This document shows positions 51,211-58,585 of a stretch of 64,000 nt of DNA, piece by piece. This DNA comes from YC2-FULL-38-9 sp964629635 (GTDB taxonomy: Bacteria; Patescibacteriota; Microgenomatia; UBA1406; GWC2-37-13). Below the pieces are notes generated by a model. It saw only the letters and a program-made list of their open reading frames with translations. It was not told where the DNA came from and ran no database searches. A program made the position numbers and the translations under genes. The first letter of the stretch is position 1. Each line of letters begins with the position of its first letter. Location of the stretch: contig CAZVQS010000002.1 of assembly GCA_964629635.1 (NCBI GenBank), positions 248,001 through 312,000 of the forward strand. Direction: 5' to 3'.

Positions 51211-51902
51211 GTGACTTTGAGGGTTTTCTTTTCCGTATTGCCGACGATATCTTCCGCCGTCACCTCAATCGTATTGTCCCCGTCGTTCAGTTTGACCAGC
51301 GTCTGGAATCCGCCCTGCACATCGACGACGACCGGCATTCCGTTCACCTTGATGTACGTTTCCTTGTCCGTTTTGCCGGCTACCTTGATTTCCTGTTTGT
51401 TGGTCCGGGAGTTGTCACCCGGCTCAGTCACTTCAAGCTTCGGTTTCTCGTCCTTGTAGATGACGGTGTATTTGGTGGAACGTTTCGTTTCGCTGGACTC
51501 TTTCGATTTGGCGATCACGTACAGCGAGTTTTCCCCTTTTTCGAGACCCGATATCTCTTCGGTGAACGTGTCGCCGGTCACGAACGCGTCCGTCACTTTT
51601 TCGCTGTTGAGGTATATTTCGACCATATCGAAGTTTACGGTCGAGCCGGATACGATAAGGTGCGAACTGCTGGTTGCGGTGGGGGGCGGATCAACGAGGA
51701 GGCTCGTGAGCGTCTGCCGGTTTGCCGTATTCTCCGATTTGTTCCGGCTCCGGTTTGCCAGTTCGTTGATGAAAAGCGAACCGTTGATGATGAGCTTGAA
51801 GCCGACCGTGCCAAGAAAGAGGATAAACGCGACAAAAAGCGCAATGAATATGAATGTTTTTACGGCAAACTGTTTCTTTTGGTGGTGTGCCAGTCTTCCC
51901 AT
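51192..51902 (-). CDS. Membrane-anchored protein with two Ig-like (glucodextranase-B-like) domains
   Basis: This 236-residue protein has a short basic N-terminus MGRLAHHQKKQFAVK, one membrane segment (about residues 15-40) and an extracytoplasmic part. Two beta-sandwich repeats follow, about 73-145 and 152-232: the second has VTEPGDNSRTNKQEIKVAG and LNDGDNTIEVTAEDIVGN, the pattern of bacterial Ig-like domains. It probably binds or spaces surface polymers. ATG 51902 is preferred; the upstream TTG at 51920 directly abuts a TAGAAT hexamer (51926-51921). The tRNA-Thr gene lies just upstream. Confidence 0.72.
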   Translation of the reverse strand: MGRLAHHQKKQFAVKTFIFIALFVAFILFLGTVGFKLIINGSLFINELANRSRNKSENTANRQTLTSLLVDPPPTATSSSHLIVSGSTVNFDMVEIYLNSEKVTDAFVTGDTFTEEISGLEKGENSLYVIAKSKESSETKRSTKYTVIYKDEKPKLEVTEPGDNSRTNKQEIKVAGKTDKETYIKVNGMPVVVDVQGGFQTLVKLNDGDNTIEVTAEDIVGNTEKKTLKVTYSKDD

Positions 51903-51933
51903 AGCAGTCAACGCTTTCAAATTCTAATGTCTG

Positions 51934-52006
51934 AGCCGATGGCCGGACTTGAACCGGCGACCAGCTGTTTACGATACAGCTGCTCTACCAACTGAGCTAC
52001 ATCGGC
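51934..52006 (-). tRNA. tRNA-Thr (anticodon CGU)
   Basis: Read on the - strand, the gene starts GCCGATGTAGCTCAGTTGG. The acceptor arms GCCGATG and CATCGGC pair perfectly, the anticodon stem GCTGT/ACAGC encloses the loop ATCGTAA with anticodon CGT, and the T arm is GCCGG-TTCAAGT-CCGGC. The 3' CCA is not encoded. A - strand TATAAT (52025 to 52020) lies 13 bases upstream. Confidence 0.96.
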
Positions 52007-52019
52007 GGGAAACTTTTTT

Positions 52020-52025
52020 ATTATA
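52020..52025 (-). promoter_or_regulatory. -10 element of tRNA-Thr
   Basis: TATAAT on the - strand, 13 bases before the mature 5' end of tRNA-Thr, in the gap shared with phzF. Confidence 0.6.
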
Positions 52026-52070
52026 CCATCCGGAGCGGCCGGGAAGTGCGGTTTGTAAACAAATATCCGC

Positions 52071-52076
52071 TAGAAT
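52071..52076 (+). promoter_or_regulatory. -10 element of the PhzF-like gene
   Basis: TAGAAT lies 6 bases before ATG 52083, the common leaderless spacing. Confidence 0.45.
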
Positions 52077-52082
52077 AATGGT

Positions 52083-52742
52083 ATGGATCCCATCTATGTG
52101 CTTCGCGTATTCACGGACGAAAACGGCAGGTTCGGCAACCGGGTTGCCATAATGGTTGACGAGTACGGCAGGTGCGACCGGATCGTGCGCCAAAGGATGG
52201 CCGCACGAAGCGGTTTGAGCGAAATCGTATTCATCAACGGCAAGAAGGATACCCGCATCAGCATCTATTCGCCGCAGCGGGAAATCGCTTTTGCAGGACA
52301 TGCGGCGGTCGGCACGGCATATTTCTTTTTTCATTTCATGCATGATCCGATCCGGGAACTCAATACGATAGCCGGGCCGGTCAAAGCATGGCAGGAAAAC
52401 GGTCTCACCTGGGTGCGGGGCAGCCTCAAGAATGCTCCTGCATGGAATTTGAGGGAGATGTCCTCACCTGCTGAAGTTGACGGCATAAGTTTGCAGGATT
52501 CCGCCCGGTTTGAGCACACCATGGTATGGGCATGGAAAGACCGGGAACAGGGCATTATCCGCGCACGTACGTTTGCCCCGGATTGGGGAATAGCGGAGGA
52601 CGAGGCAAACGGATCGGGCGCCATGCTGCTTGCGTCAATTCTCAAAAAGGACATTACGGTTATACACGGGAACGGCTCCCGCATATTCGCCCGGCTCAGC
52701 GGGCTTCATCATGCCTGCATCGGCGGAACTATAGCCTTCTGA
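52083..52742 (+). CDS. PhzF family isomerase/epimerase-like protein
   Basis: This 219-residue protein belongs to the PhzF/diaminopimelate-epimerase-like fold. MDPIYVLRVFTDENGRFGN is the family start; SGLSEIVF carries the Glu (position 47) that corresponds to the catalytic Glu45 of PhzF; REIAFAGHAAVGTAYFF and RTFAPDWGIAEDEANGSGA are the remaining motifs. It is shorter than most relatives (about 260-300 residues). Members of this family act on diverse small substrates, and the substrate here is unknown. It stands alone between two tRNA genes, with no phenazine genes nearby, so phenazine synthesis should not be inferred. Confidence 0.82.
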   Translation: MDPIYVLRVFTDENGRFGNRVAIMVDEYGRCDRIVRQRMAARSGLSEIVFINGKKDTRISIYSPQREIAFAGHAAVGTAYFFFHFMHDPIRELNTIAGPVKAWQENGLTWVRGSLKNAPAWNLREMSSPAEVDGISLQDSARFEHTMVWAWKDREQGIIRARTFAPDWGIAEDEANGSGAMLLASILKKDITVIHGNGSRIFARLSGLHHACIGGTIAF

Positions 52743-52813
52743 AAGTATATCGGCGTGTTTCCGGTAGGAATCTCCAGTTGCCGGAAGCGAACAGGATCTG
52801 TTTTCTGATGTGG

Positions 52814-53326
52814 TTAAAAAACCGCAAGGTCCGTCGTAATTTTCTCAACGCATTGATCAATGGTCAGGCTTCCGGTATCCAACAATACTGATCCGGGAAT
52901 CTGACTGTCTCTCAATCTTTTATATATTTTTGTTATGGTCTCCTTGCCTAAAGGTTTTCGGTGGCCTTGGGCTACTCCTTCTCGGGTAGAGTCCCTCTTG
53001 ATGGCATCAGACACAGGACACCTTAGTTCGTATATTATTGTTCTGATGTTTTTATCTTCGGCAGCCCGCTTCGCTACCGATATGGCTGTTGTGTCTTGAA
53101 ATACACCTTCCATTACAACTGAGAAACCGTTGAGAAGAAGATGTTCGGTTGTGGCAGCTGCACAACTGTTCACGAACGTAAGGGCGGATGATGAATCGTC
53201 AGCAAAAAAAACTTTAAAGTTGTCTACTTTCACCCAAGCGGTTTTTGTGTCAAAATTACGGAATCGTTTTGCGATTGTGGATTTTCCGCTTGCTATCGGT
53301 CCTCTAAGTATGACTAGGTATTGCAT
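52814..53326 (-). CDS. P-loop nucleotide kinase-like protein (AAA/zeta-toxin-like fold)
   Basis: The 170-residue protein starts MQYLVILRGPIASGKSTIAK, an intact Walker A loop. VVMEGVFQDTT is the Walker B-like second motif, RCPVSDAIKRDSTRE supplies the LID-type arginines and the end has VLLDTGSL. It phosphorylates or binds a small molecule, but the substrate is unknown. ATG 53326 gives a clean start; 20 further residues would run back into the tRNA-Gly gene. Its base composition is visibly richer in A and T than its neighbours, which suggests recent transfer. It lies between tRNA-Thr and tRNA-Gly. Confidence 0.72.
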   Translation of the reverse strand: MQYLVILRGPIASGKSTIAKRFRNFDTKTAWVKVDNFKVFFADDSSSALTFVNSCAAATTEHLLLNGFSVVMEGVFQDTTAISVAKRAAEDKNIRTIIYELRCPVSDAIKRDSTREGVAQGHRKPLGKETITKIYKRLRDSQIPGSVLLDTGSLTIDQCVEKITTDLAVF

Positions 53327-53354
53327 CTTGGTACGCGGATAAAATAGTTTATGG

Positions 53355-53425
53355 AGCGGGATACGGGAATTGAACCCGCTTCTCATCCTTGGGAAGGATG
53401 CATACTACCGGTGTACTAATCCCGC
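53355..53425 (-). tRNA. tRNA-Gly (anticodon CCC)
   Basis: Read on the - strand the gene starts GCGGGATTAGTACACCGG. Acceptor arms GCGGGAT and ATCCCGC pair fully, the anticodon stem CATCC/GGATG holds the loop TTCCCAA with anticodon CCC, and the T arm is GCGGG-TTCAATT-CCCGT with one G-U pair. No CCA is encoded. A - strand TATAAT (53443 to 53438) is 12 bases upstream. Confidence 0.95.
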
Positions 53426-53437
53426 AAATGCATTTCA

Positions 53438-53443
53438 ATTATA
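53438..53443 (-). promoter_or_regulatory. -10 element of tRNA-Gly
   Basis: TATAAT on the - strand, 12 bases before the mature 5' end of tRNA-Gly, just after the LysM gene stops. Confidence 0.6.
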
Positions 53444-53453
53444 TACGATTTTT

Positions 53454-54023
53454 TCAGCGGGGAATGGTCAGCTGCATGCCGACAGCGATGTCATACGGAT
53501 AGGGAATCTGGTTGGCTTCGATTATCCGGTTCATGAGGTTGCCGTCCCCGTATGCGCGCTCCGCTATGTCAAACAGGTAATCGCCTTCCTGTACGGTGTA
53601 ATTGATGTCGGTGAGCGTGACCTGTTCGGTTGATGAGGCCTCGGGAGTCAGCTCGCCCTGTGTCGGCGAACGTTTCCTGACGTCCGGTATAAGCAGCGTC
53701 TGTCCTTCCTGCAGGATATAAGGCTCCTTCAGGTTGTTTGCCTTGGCGATGTCGTACGCGTTGAAACCGGAACCGTAATGTTTTTCCGCGATCTGCCAGA
53801 GGTCTTCGCCTTCAAGCACGGTGTATTTTTTTACGTGTTCCTTCGTACTTTTTGCGGTGTTGGTTTTTCTGGGAGCAGGTTTTCTTATAATAACCCTGCT
53901 GAAGATGAAATAAGAAAGTGTGGAAAACACCACGATGCCGAGAATGAAAAACGGCAGCTTCTGCCGGATAATGAGGAGCGTGTACGCGCGGTAGTTTATT
54001 TCCAGTTCCTTGCCTTTTTTCAT
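53454..54023 (-). CDS. Membrane-anchored protein with two LysM domains
   Basis: This 189-residue protein has a cytoplasmic N-terminus, one membrane segment (about residues 24-44) and a basic linker. Two LysM domains follow: about 68-112 (YTVLEGEDLWQIAEKHYGSG through EGQTLLIP) and about 141-188 (YTVQEGDYLFDIAERAYGDG through VGMQLTIP). LysM binds the glycan of peptidoglycan, so the protein probably anchors to the wall. A 13-base palindrome, AGCCGTAACGGCT at 54028-54040, lies in its short leader. Confidence 0.88.
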   Translation of the reverse strand: MKKGKELEINYRAYTLLIIRQKLPFFILGIVVFSTLSYFIFSRVIIRKPAPRKTNTAKSTKEHVKKYTVLEGEDLWQIAEKHYGSGFNAYDIAKANNLKEPYILQEGQTLLIPDVRKRSPTQGELTPEASSTEQVTLTDINYTVQEGDYLFDIAERAYGDGNLMNRIIEANQIPYPYDIAVGMQLTIPR

Positions 54024-54112
54024 AGGAAGCCGTAACGGCTGTAGTAAATACTATCGTATCATACCATATCGGGGCGCAATTTCAAGATTCGCAAATTGCG
54101 GGGGCATAGGTA

Positions 54113-54152
54113 TATAATGGTATGTATTAACAGTTGTCTGCGACGGGAGGTG
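54113..54152 (+). promoter_or_regulatory. -10 element and Shine-Dalgarno of lemA
   Basis: TATAAT (54113-54118) is followed by a leader carrying GGGAGGTG (54145-54152), 8 bases before ATG 54161. This leadered layout contrasts with the leaderless pattern elsewhere and favours ATG 54161 over TTG 54134. Confidence 0.6.
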
Positions 54153-54160
54153 AAAAACAT

Positions 54161-54715
54161 ATGAGCATACCGGTTATACTTATCGGCCTGGCGGTTCTTC
54201 TCGGCTTGTACCTTATCGGCACCTACAACGGCCTGGTCGTATTGAAAACACGCATACAGGAAGCGTTATCCGGAATTGATGTCCAGCTGAAGCGGAGGGC
54301 GGACCTTATCCCGAATCTCGTGGAAACGGTCAAAGGGTACGCGAAGCATGAAAAAAGCGTTTTCGAGAACGTCACGAAAGCGCGAAGCTCCCTTATGTCC
54401 GCGACGTCTTTGCAGGAAAAAGCGGAAGCCAACAACCAGCTGTCATCAGCCTTGAAATCGCTATTCGCGGTTGCGGAATCGTATCCCGACCTGAAGGCAA
54501 GCAGCAATTTCCAGGATCTGCAGAGACAGCTTGAGGACACGGAGGACAAGGTCGCCTATTCCCGCCAGTTTTACAACAGCAACGTATTGGAATATAATAC
54601 CCGCATCCAGGTATTTCCCAGCAACCTGATCGCGAACATGTTCGGATTCACGAAGGCGGATTTCTTTGCCGCAACGGAAGAAGAGCGGAAAAAGGTTGAA
54701 GTGAAATTCGAGTGA
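54161..54715 (+). CDS. lemA: LemA family protein
   Basis: This membrane-anchored protein of 184 residues has one N-terminal membrane segment (about residues 3-21) and a long helical domain. YNGLVVLKTRIQEALSGIDV, QLKRRADLIPNLVETVKGYA, and the C-terminal RQFYNSNVLEYNTRIQVFPS are LemA landmarks. LemA function is poorly known, but it commonly lies next to htpX, as here. The next gene starts 60 bases downstream after a 12-base-pair hairpin. Confidence 0.94.
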   Translation: MSIPVILIGLAVLLGLYLIGTYNGLVVLKTRIQEALSGIDVQLKRRADLIPNLVETVKGYAKHEKSVFENVTKARSSLMSATSLQEKAEANNQLSSALKSLFAVAESYPDLKASSNFQDLQRQLEDTEDKVAYSRQFYNSNVLEYNTRIQVFPSNLIANMFGFTKADFFAATEEERKKVEVKFE

Positions 54716-54726
54716 AGCAACGACGT

Positions 54727-54754
54727 GTAACGTATAACAGCCGTTATGCGTTAC
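54727..54754. repeat. 12-base-pair hairpin between lemA and htpX
   Basis: GTAACGTATAAC (54727-54738) and GTTATGCGTTAC (54743-54754) pair at 11 of 12 positions, the exception being a T-G pair, around the loop AGCC. There is no T tract. It contains TATAAC and the ATG at 54746. It may be an attenuator, a processing site or an operator. Confidence 0.6.
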
Positions 54755-54775
54755 GGTTATTCGTTTGACCGGATT

Positions 54776-55678
54776 ATGTCAGTATATTCGCAGGTTTCCG
54801 CAAACAAAAAAAGGACGTTTCTTATTTTCGGCCTGTTCATTTTCCTGGTAACGGGATTCTTTTATCTGGTCGGTTTGTATACGGAATCATCGAACTCTTA
54901 TATGGTGATGGGGCTCCTGTTTTCCCTGTTCTCAACGGCAGGCAGTTATTTCTATTCGGACAAAATAGTGCTTTTTACGGTCGGCGCATATCCCGCGGAC
55001 AAACAAAAGCACTTCGATTTCTATACGGTTACGGAAAACCTGAGCATTGCGGCCGGACTGCCCATGCCGAAACTGTATGTCATTGACGACCCGAGCCCCA
55101 ATGCGTTTGCCACGGGCCGGGATCCGAAACATGCGGTCATCTGCGCAACCACCGGACTGCTTTCGCGCCTGGAGCGCAGCGAAATCGAGGGAGTCATTGC
55201 GCACGAACTGTCGCACGTGAAAAATTACGATATCCTGCTCATGTCGGTTGTTTCGGTGCTGGTCGGTACGCTTGCGCTCGTGTCCGACTGGATCATGCGC
55301 AGCATGTGGTGGGGCGGGTTCCGGAAAAAAGACGACAGCCGGGAAAACGGAGGAAATCCGCTGTTTCTCGTTTTCATGGTATTTGTTTTCATAATAACTC
55401 CTGTCATCGCCACCATCATCCAGCTCGCTATTTCAAGAAGGCGCGAGTATCTGGCGGATGCAGACGGGGCACTTTTGACCCGATATCCCGAAGGGCTCGC
55501 ATCTGCTCTTGAAAAGATCGCATCCGACCCCCATCCTCTCCAGAGCGCCACCACCTCGACCGCGCATCTTTTCATTTCAAACCCGTTCAAAAAGAAAAAG
55601 GAATCGAGCTGGCTCCTCAACCTGTTCAGCACGCACCCTCCGGCTGCGGAACGAATAAAAATTCTGCGGAGCATGTAA
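54776..55678 (+). CDS. htpX: Heat shock membrane zinc metalloprotease HtpX
   Basis: This 300-residue integral membrane peptidase of family M48 takes part in quality control of membrane proteins. It has two N-terminal membrane segments (about residues 15-60), the zinc motif IAHELSHVKNYD at about 141-152 with catalytic Glu, and the third ligand region SRRREYLADADGA. ATG 54776 gives MSVYSQVSANKKRTFLIF, which matches the usual N-terminus; ATG 54746 would add ten residues but lies inside the hairpin stem. It follows lemA and precedes the asparagine synthetase fusion by 4 bases. Confidence 0.94.
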   Translation: MSVYSQVSANKKRTFLIFGLFIFLVTGFFYLVGLYTESSNSYMVMGLLFSLFSTAGSYFYSDKIVLFTVGAYPADKQKHFDFYTVTENLSIAAGLPMPKLYVIDDPSPNAFATGRDPKHAVICATTGLLSRLERSEIEGVIAHELSHVKNYDILLMSVVSVLVGTLALVSDWIMRSMWWGGFRKKDDSRENGGNPLFLVFMVFVFIITPVIATIIQLAISRRREYLADADGALLTRYPEGLASALEKIASDPHPLQSATTSTAHLFISNPFKKKKESSWLLNLFSTHPPAAERIKILRSM

Positions 55679-55682
55679 CGGT

Positions 55683-58241
55683 ATGTGCGGCATAGCGGGT
55701 TTTTCAGGATTCAAGGATGACAAGCTGATACGCGATTTTTCACTGTGGCTCAAACACCGGGGCCCGGACGGGGACGGGTATTTCCTCAACGATTCCGTAT
55801 CGCTTCTGAACCGGCGCCTGGCGATCATTGACGTGAAAGGCGGAGACCAGCCCATCTACAACGAGGACAAAAGTATCGCGGTCGTGTACAACGGCGAGAT
55901 CTACAACTATCTCGAATTAAGACATGAACTTGAAGCGAACGGCCATGTGTTTTCAACCAAGTCAGACACTGAAGTCATTGTGCACGGGTACGAAGAGTGG
56001 GGCCTTGCGTGTTTTGACCGCTTTAACGGCATGTTCGGCGTTGCCCTGCATGACGCGAAAAACAAACGGACCGTGCTTGCGCGCGACCATTTCGGGATCA
56101 AACCGCTGTATTTCGCCTGTCCCTCAGACGGCCAGGTCCTGTTTTCCTCGGAAATCAAACCGCTCGTCAAAAGCGGCAGGATCCCGGTTGAGCCGGACGA
56201 CCGCACCGTGTACCGGTATCTCAAATACCGCATCCATGACGAGGGGAGGCACACGTTTTTCAAGGGAATCCACCGTTTGCTTCCCGGCGAATACATGGTC
56301 ATTGAAAACGGCGGGCACCGGATAGAATCCTATACCCGGCTAAAACAGGAGCTTTTGGAACGGTCCACCAAGCCTGCCGGCATCTATGATACGGCAACCG
56401 TAAACAAATTCCGGGACCTCCTTATCGATTCCATCCGGCTGCGGCTTGTTTCGGAAGTTCCGGTCGGAACATGTCTTTCAGGCGGCCTGGATTCATCGAC
56501 CGTCGTTGCCGCGGTGAACCGGCTTCTCGAACGCAAGGCAAAGGAAACCGACTCGCTCGGCAGCATCCAGAAAACGTTTTCCGCCGTATTTCCCGGTTCG
56601 GCAAACGATGAAGAGAAATATATCGATTCCCTTTTGGAAAAATCGAAACGTATTAAGGATTTCAAAGTGTATCCCAAGCCGGATGATTTCTTCATAGATC
56701 TTGCGGATTTCGTGAAAACACAGGAGGAACCGACCATCAGCACCGGTCCCTACGCCCAGTATCAGGTCATGCGCCGGGCGCATGAGGAAGTGACTGTACT
56801 TCTGGATGGCCAGGGCGCGGATGAAATGATGGCAGGGTACATGCCGTACTATTTCGTATACCTGCGCCAGATGATACGCCGGAAACAGTACGGGAAGCTG
56901 GTAAAGGAAGTTTTCGCGTCGCTTGACGTGCTTTTGAAATACGGTTTGCGAAAAATCGCATCTCCGCGGGGCGTATCCATGTCAGGATTGTTCAATAAAG
57001 AGTTTGCAGAAAAACATGCGCAGGAAACATTCAGGAACGAAAACACCAATCTGAAGAAGCGCCTCATCGAGGATATTTTCGCAAACAGCCTCCAGTCTCT
57101 TTTGCGCTACGAAGACCGCAACGCAATGCGTTTTTCTATCGAAGGACGGGTGCCTTTCCTGGATTTCCGGCTGGTCCGGTCCATTTTCGAACTGGATGAT
57201 GAGGCGATCATCAAGGAAGGATGGAACAAGCGTATCCTCAGGGACGCGACTGTTGACCTGCTTCCTTCCCTGATCAACCGCAGGCGAAACAAGATCGGTT
57301 TTACCACACCGGAATACGAATGGTTCAAAAAAAACGGCGGACGGATTCTTGCCTATTTCACCGGAGAACGGTTTGAGGCGAAACGGTATGTGAATCAGGC
57401 GTCCGTTGCAACCGCATTCAAAGGGTTCATGGAGGGGAAATCGGACGATACCATGATGTTTTGGCGGATCCTTAACCTGGAACTGTGGTTGAGGGAATTT
57501 ATGCCGGTCAGGAACAGCGAATCTGTTCCTTCGAAACGGACTGAAGCAAAAATACATGCGGACGGCCGAGACTTCTACCGGTATCCGTTGAAAACGGACG
57601 TGTTCAGGAAAGGGGACGATTTCATCAAAAAAATAATCGGACCGGTCCTTAAACATAAGGCGGTCGTGAACGGCAGGGAATGGTTTATCGTCGTGAGCGA
57701 AAAAGTTGTTGCGACCAGCCAGGGCAGGGCGCATTTCATATGGGACATCAAACCCTCTTTCTGGGCGCGATTTTTGTCGCGGTTCGTAAGCCGGGTGCCC
57801 TGGGGCATAGGACTTGGAAGTCCGTGGACCATGGAGCTTGCGATCCGGGAAGCGGGTCTGGCACGGATCCTTTACGCTACCGTGCTGTCGGCCCTGTCAA
57901 AGCCGTTTGGCATACGGGGCGTTTTCTACCGGGTTGCCGGACGGCAGGCGGCGGGGATTGACGGCCCGACCGAATACTCTCTTTTTCCTGCCAACGTGTC
58001 CGCGAAACTGCTTCCCCGCAATCCCGAGAAGGTGTGCCGGGATATTGACCGTGCGGTACGGGATACCGAAGGTATGCCGAAAGGGTATCTTGGCTCCGTG
58101 ATAATCGACGCGAACGATATCGGGCGGAATGTACTCGGTAGTACCATGCGGATACCCGCTCCGGTCATCGAATCGGCATTCAGGGATAATCCCATGGGAC
58201 AGACAAACGAGCAGACGCCCGTAACCGTCGTCACCTTGTGA
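55683..58241 (+). CDS. Asparagine synthetase (AsnB-type) fused to a CofE-like gamma-glutamyl ligase domain
   Basis: One frame of 852 residues holds three modules. Residues 1-200 are a class II glutamine amidotransferase with the N-terminal nucleophile Cys2 (MCGIAGFSG) and VVYNGEIYNYLELR. Residues about 240-610 are the synthetase domain with PP-loop CLSGGLDSSTVVAA (266-272 core) and RYEDRNAMRFSIEGRVPFLD. From about residue 625 a third domain begins: WFIVVSEKVVATSQGR, KPFGIRGVFYRVAGRQAAG, and SVIIDANDIGRNVLGST resemble the F420-0:gamma-glutamyl ligase (CofE) family. AsnB-like enzymes can make asparagine or amidate peptidoglycan; the added ligase domain is unusual. Real substrates are unknown. 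No stop or frameshift separates the modules. The CofE link is from recalled family wording. Confidence 0.78.
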   Translation: MCGIAGFSGFKDDKLIRDFSLWLKHRGPDGDGYFLNDSVSLLNRRLAIIDVKGGDQPIYNEDKSIAVVYNGEIYNYLELRHELEANGHVFSTKSDTEVIVHGYEEWGLACFDRFNGMFGVALHDAKNKRTVLARDHFGIKPLYFACPSDGQVLFSSEIKPLVKSGRIPVEPDDRTVYRYLKYRIHDEGRHTFFKGIHRLLPGEYMVIENGGHRIESYTRLKQELLERSTKPAGIYDTATVNKFRDLLIDSIRLRLVSEVPVGTCLSGGLDSSTVVAAVNRLLERKAKETDSLGSIQKTFSAVFPGSANDEEKYIDSLLEKSKRIKDFKVYPKPDDFFIDLADFVKTQEEPTISTGPYAQYQVMRRAHEEVTVLLDGQGADEMMAGYMPYYFVYLRQMIRRKQYGKLVKEVFASLDVLLKYGLRKIASPRGVSMSGLFNKEFAEKHAQETFRNENTNLKKRLIEDIFANSLQSLLRYEDRNAMRFSIEGRVPFLDFRLVRSIFELDDEAIIKEGWNKRILRDATVDLLPSLINRRRNKIGFTTPEYEWFKKNGGRILAYFTGERFEAKRYVNQASVATAFKGFMEGKSDDTMMFWRILNLELWLREFMPVRNSESVPSKRTEAKIHADGRDFYRYPLKTDVFRKGDDFIKKIIGPVLKHKAVVNGREWFIVVSEKVVATSQGRAHFIWDIKPSFWARFLSRFVSRVPWGIGLGSPWTMELAIREAGLARILYATVLSALSKPFGIRGVFYRVAGRQAAGIDGPTEYSLFPANVSAKLLPRNPEKVCRDIDRAVRDTEGMPKGYLGSVIIDANDIGRNVLGSTMRIPAPVIESAFRDNPMGQTNEQTPVTVVTL

Positions 58242-58270
58242 AAAAACCGCCCGATCGGTAAGTTGTGGAG

Positions 58271-58276
58271 TATAAT
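58271..58276 (+). promoter_or_regulatory. -10 element of gatC
   Basis: TATAAT lies 5 bases before ATG 58282, in the 40-base gap after the asparagine synthetase fusion. Confidence 0.55.
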
Positions 58277-58281
58277 GTGAT

Positions 58282-58584
58282 ATGGCAGACAAAACCCTTT
58301 CCAAAGACGAGATACTTCATCTTGCCCGTTTGGCCAAACTTGAGCTTACCGAGGAGGAAATCGATAAATACCGGGAGCAGCTCGGGGAAACGATCGAATA
58401 CGTAAAGAACCTGGATGAGCTGGACACGAAAAACACACCGCCCACCAACTCGGTTGTGGACCTGAAAAACGTCACGTTTGAAGATGGAGCTGAAAACATG
58501 CAGGGGTTGACCGTCAAGGAGGCCCTTTCCAACTCCAATAAAACGAAAAACAACGAATTTACCGTTGACCGCATCATGCAATAA
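58282..58584 (+). CDS. gatC: Asp-tRNA(Asn)/Glu-tRNA(Gln) amidotransferase subunit C
   Basis: This 100-residue stabilising subunit of GatCAB has the typical start SKDEILHLARLAKLELTEEE and the C-terminal hairpin seen in the family (YVKNLDELDTKNTPP). GatCAB amidates misacylated Glu-tRNA(Gln) and Asp-tRNA(Asn), so the cell probably lacks GlnRS, AsnRS or both. The three gat genes lie in order with tiny spacing; gatA starts one base after this stop. Confidence 0.94.
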   Translation: MADKTLSKDEILHLARLAKLELTEEEIDKYREQLGETIEYVKNLDELDTKNTPPTNSVVDLKNVTFEDGAENMQGLTVKEALSNSNKTKNNEFTVDRIMQ

Positions 58585-58585
58585 T

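Noticed and set aside
52083..52742. Phenazine biosynthesis from the PhzF-like gene
   Set aside because: The gene stands alone between tRNA genes; the family is broad and other phz genes are absent.
55683..58241. Asparagine synthetase fusion as two genes joined by a sequencing error
   Set aside because: The frame is continuous with consistent coding character, and I see no start with ribosome site at the junction near 57540. It stays possible only if reads show a missed stop.
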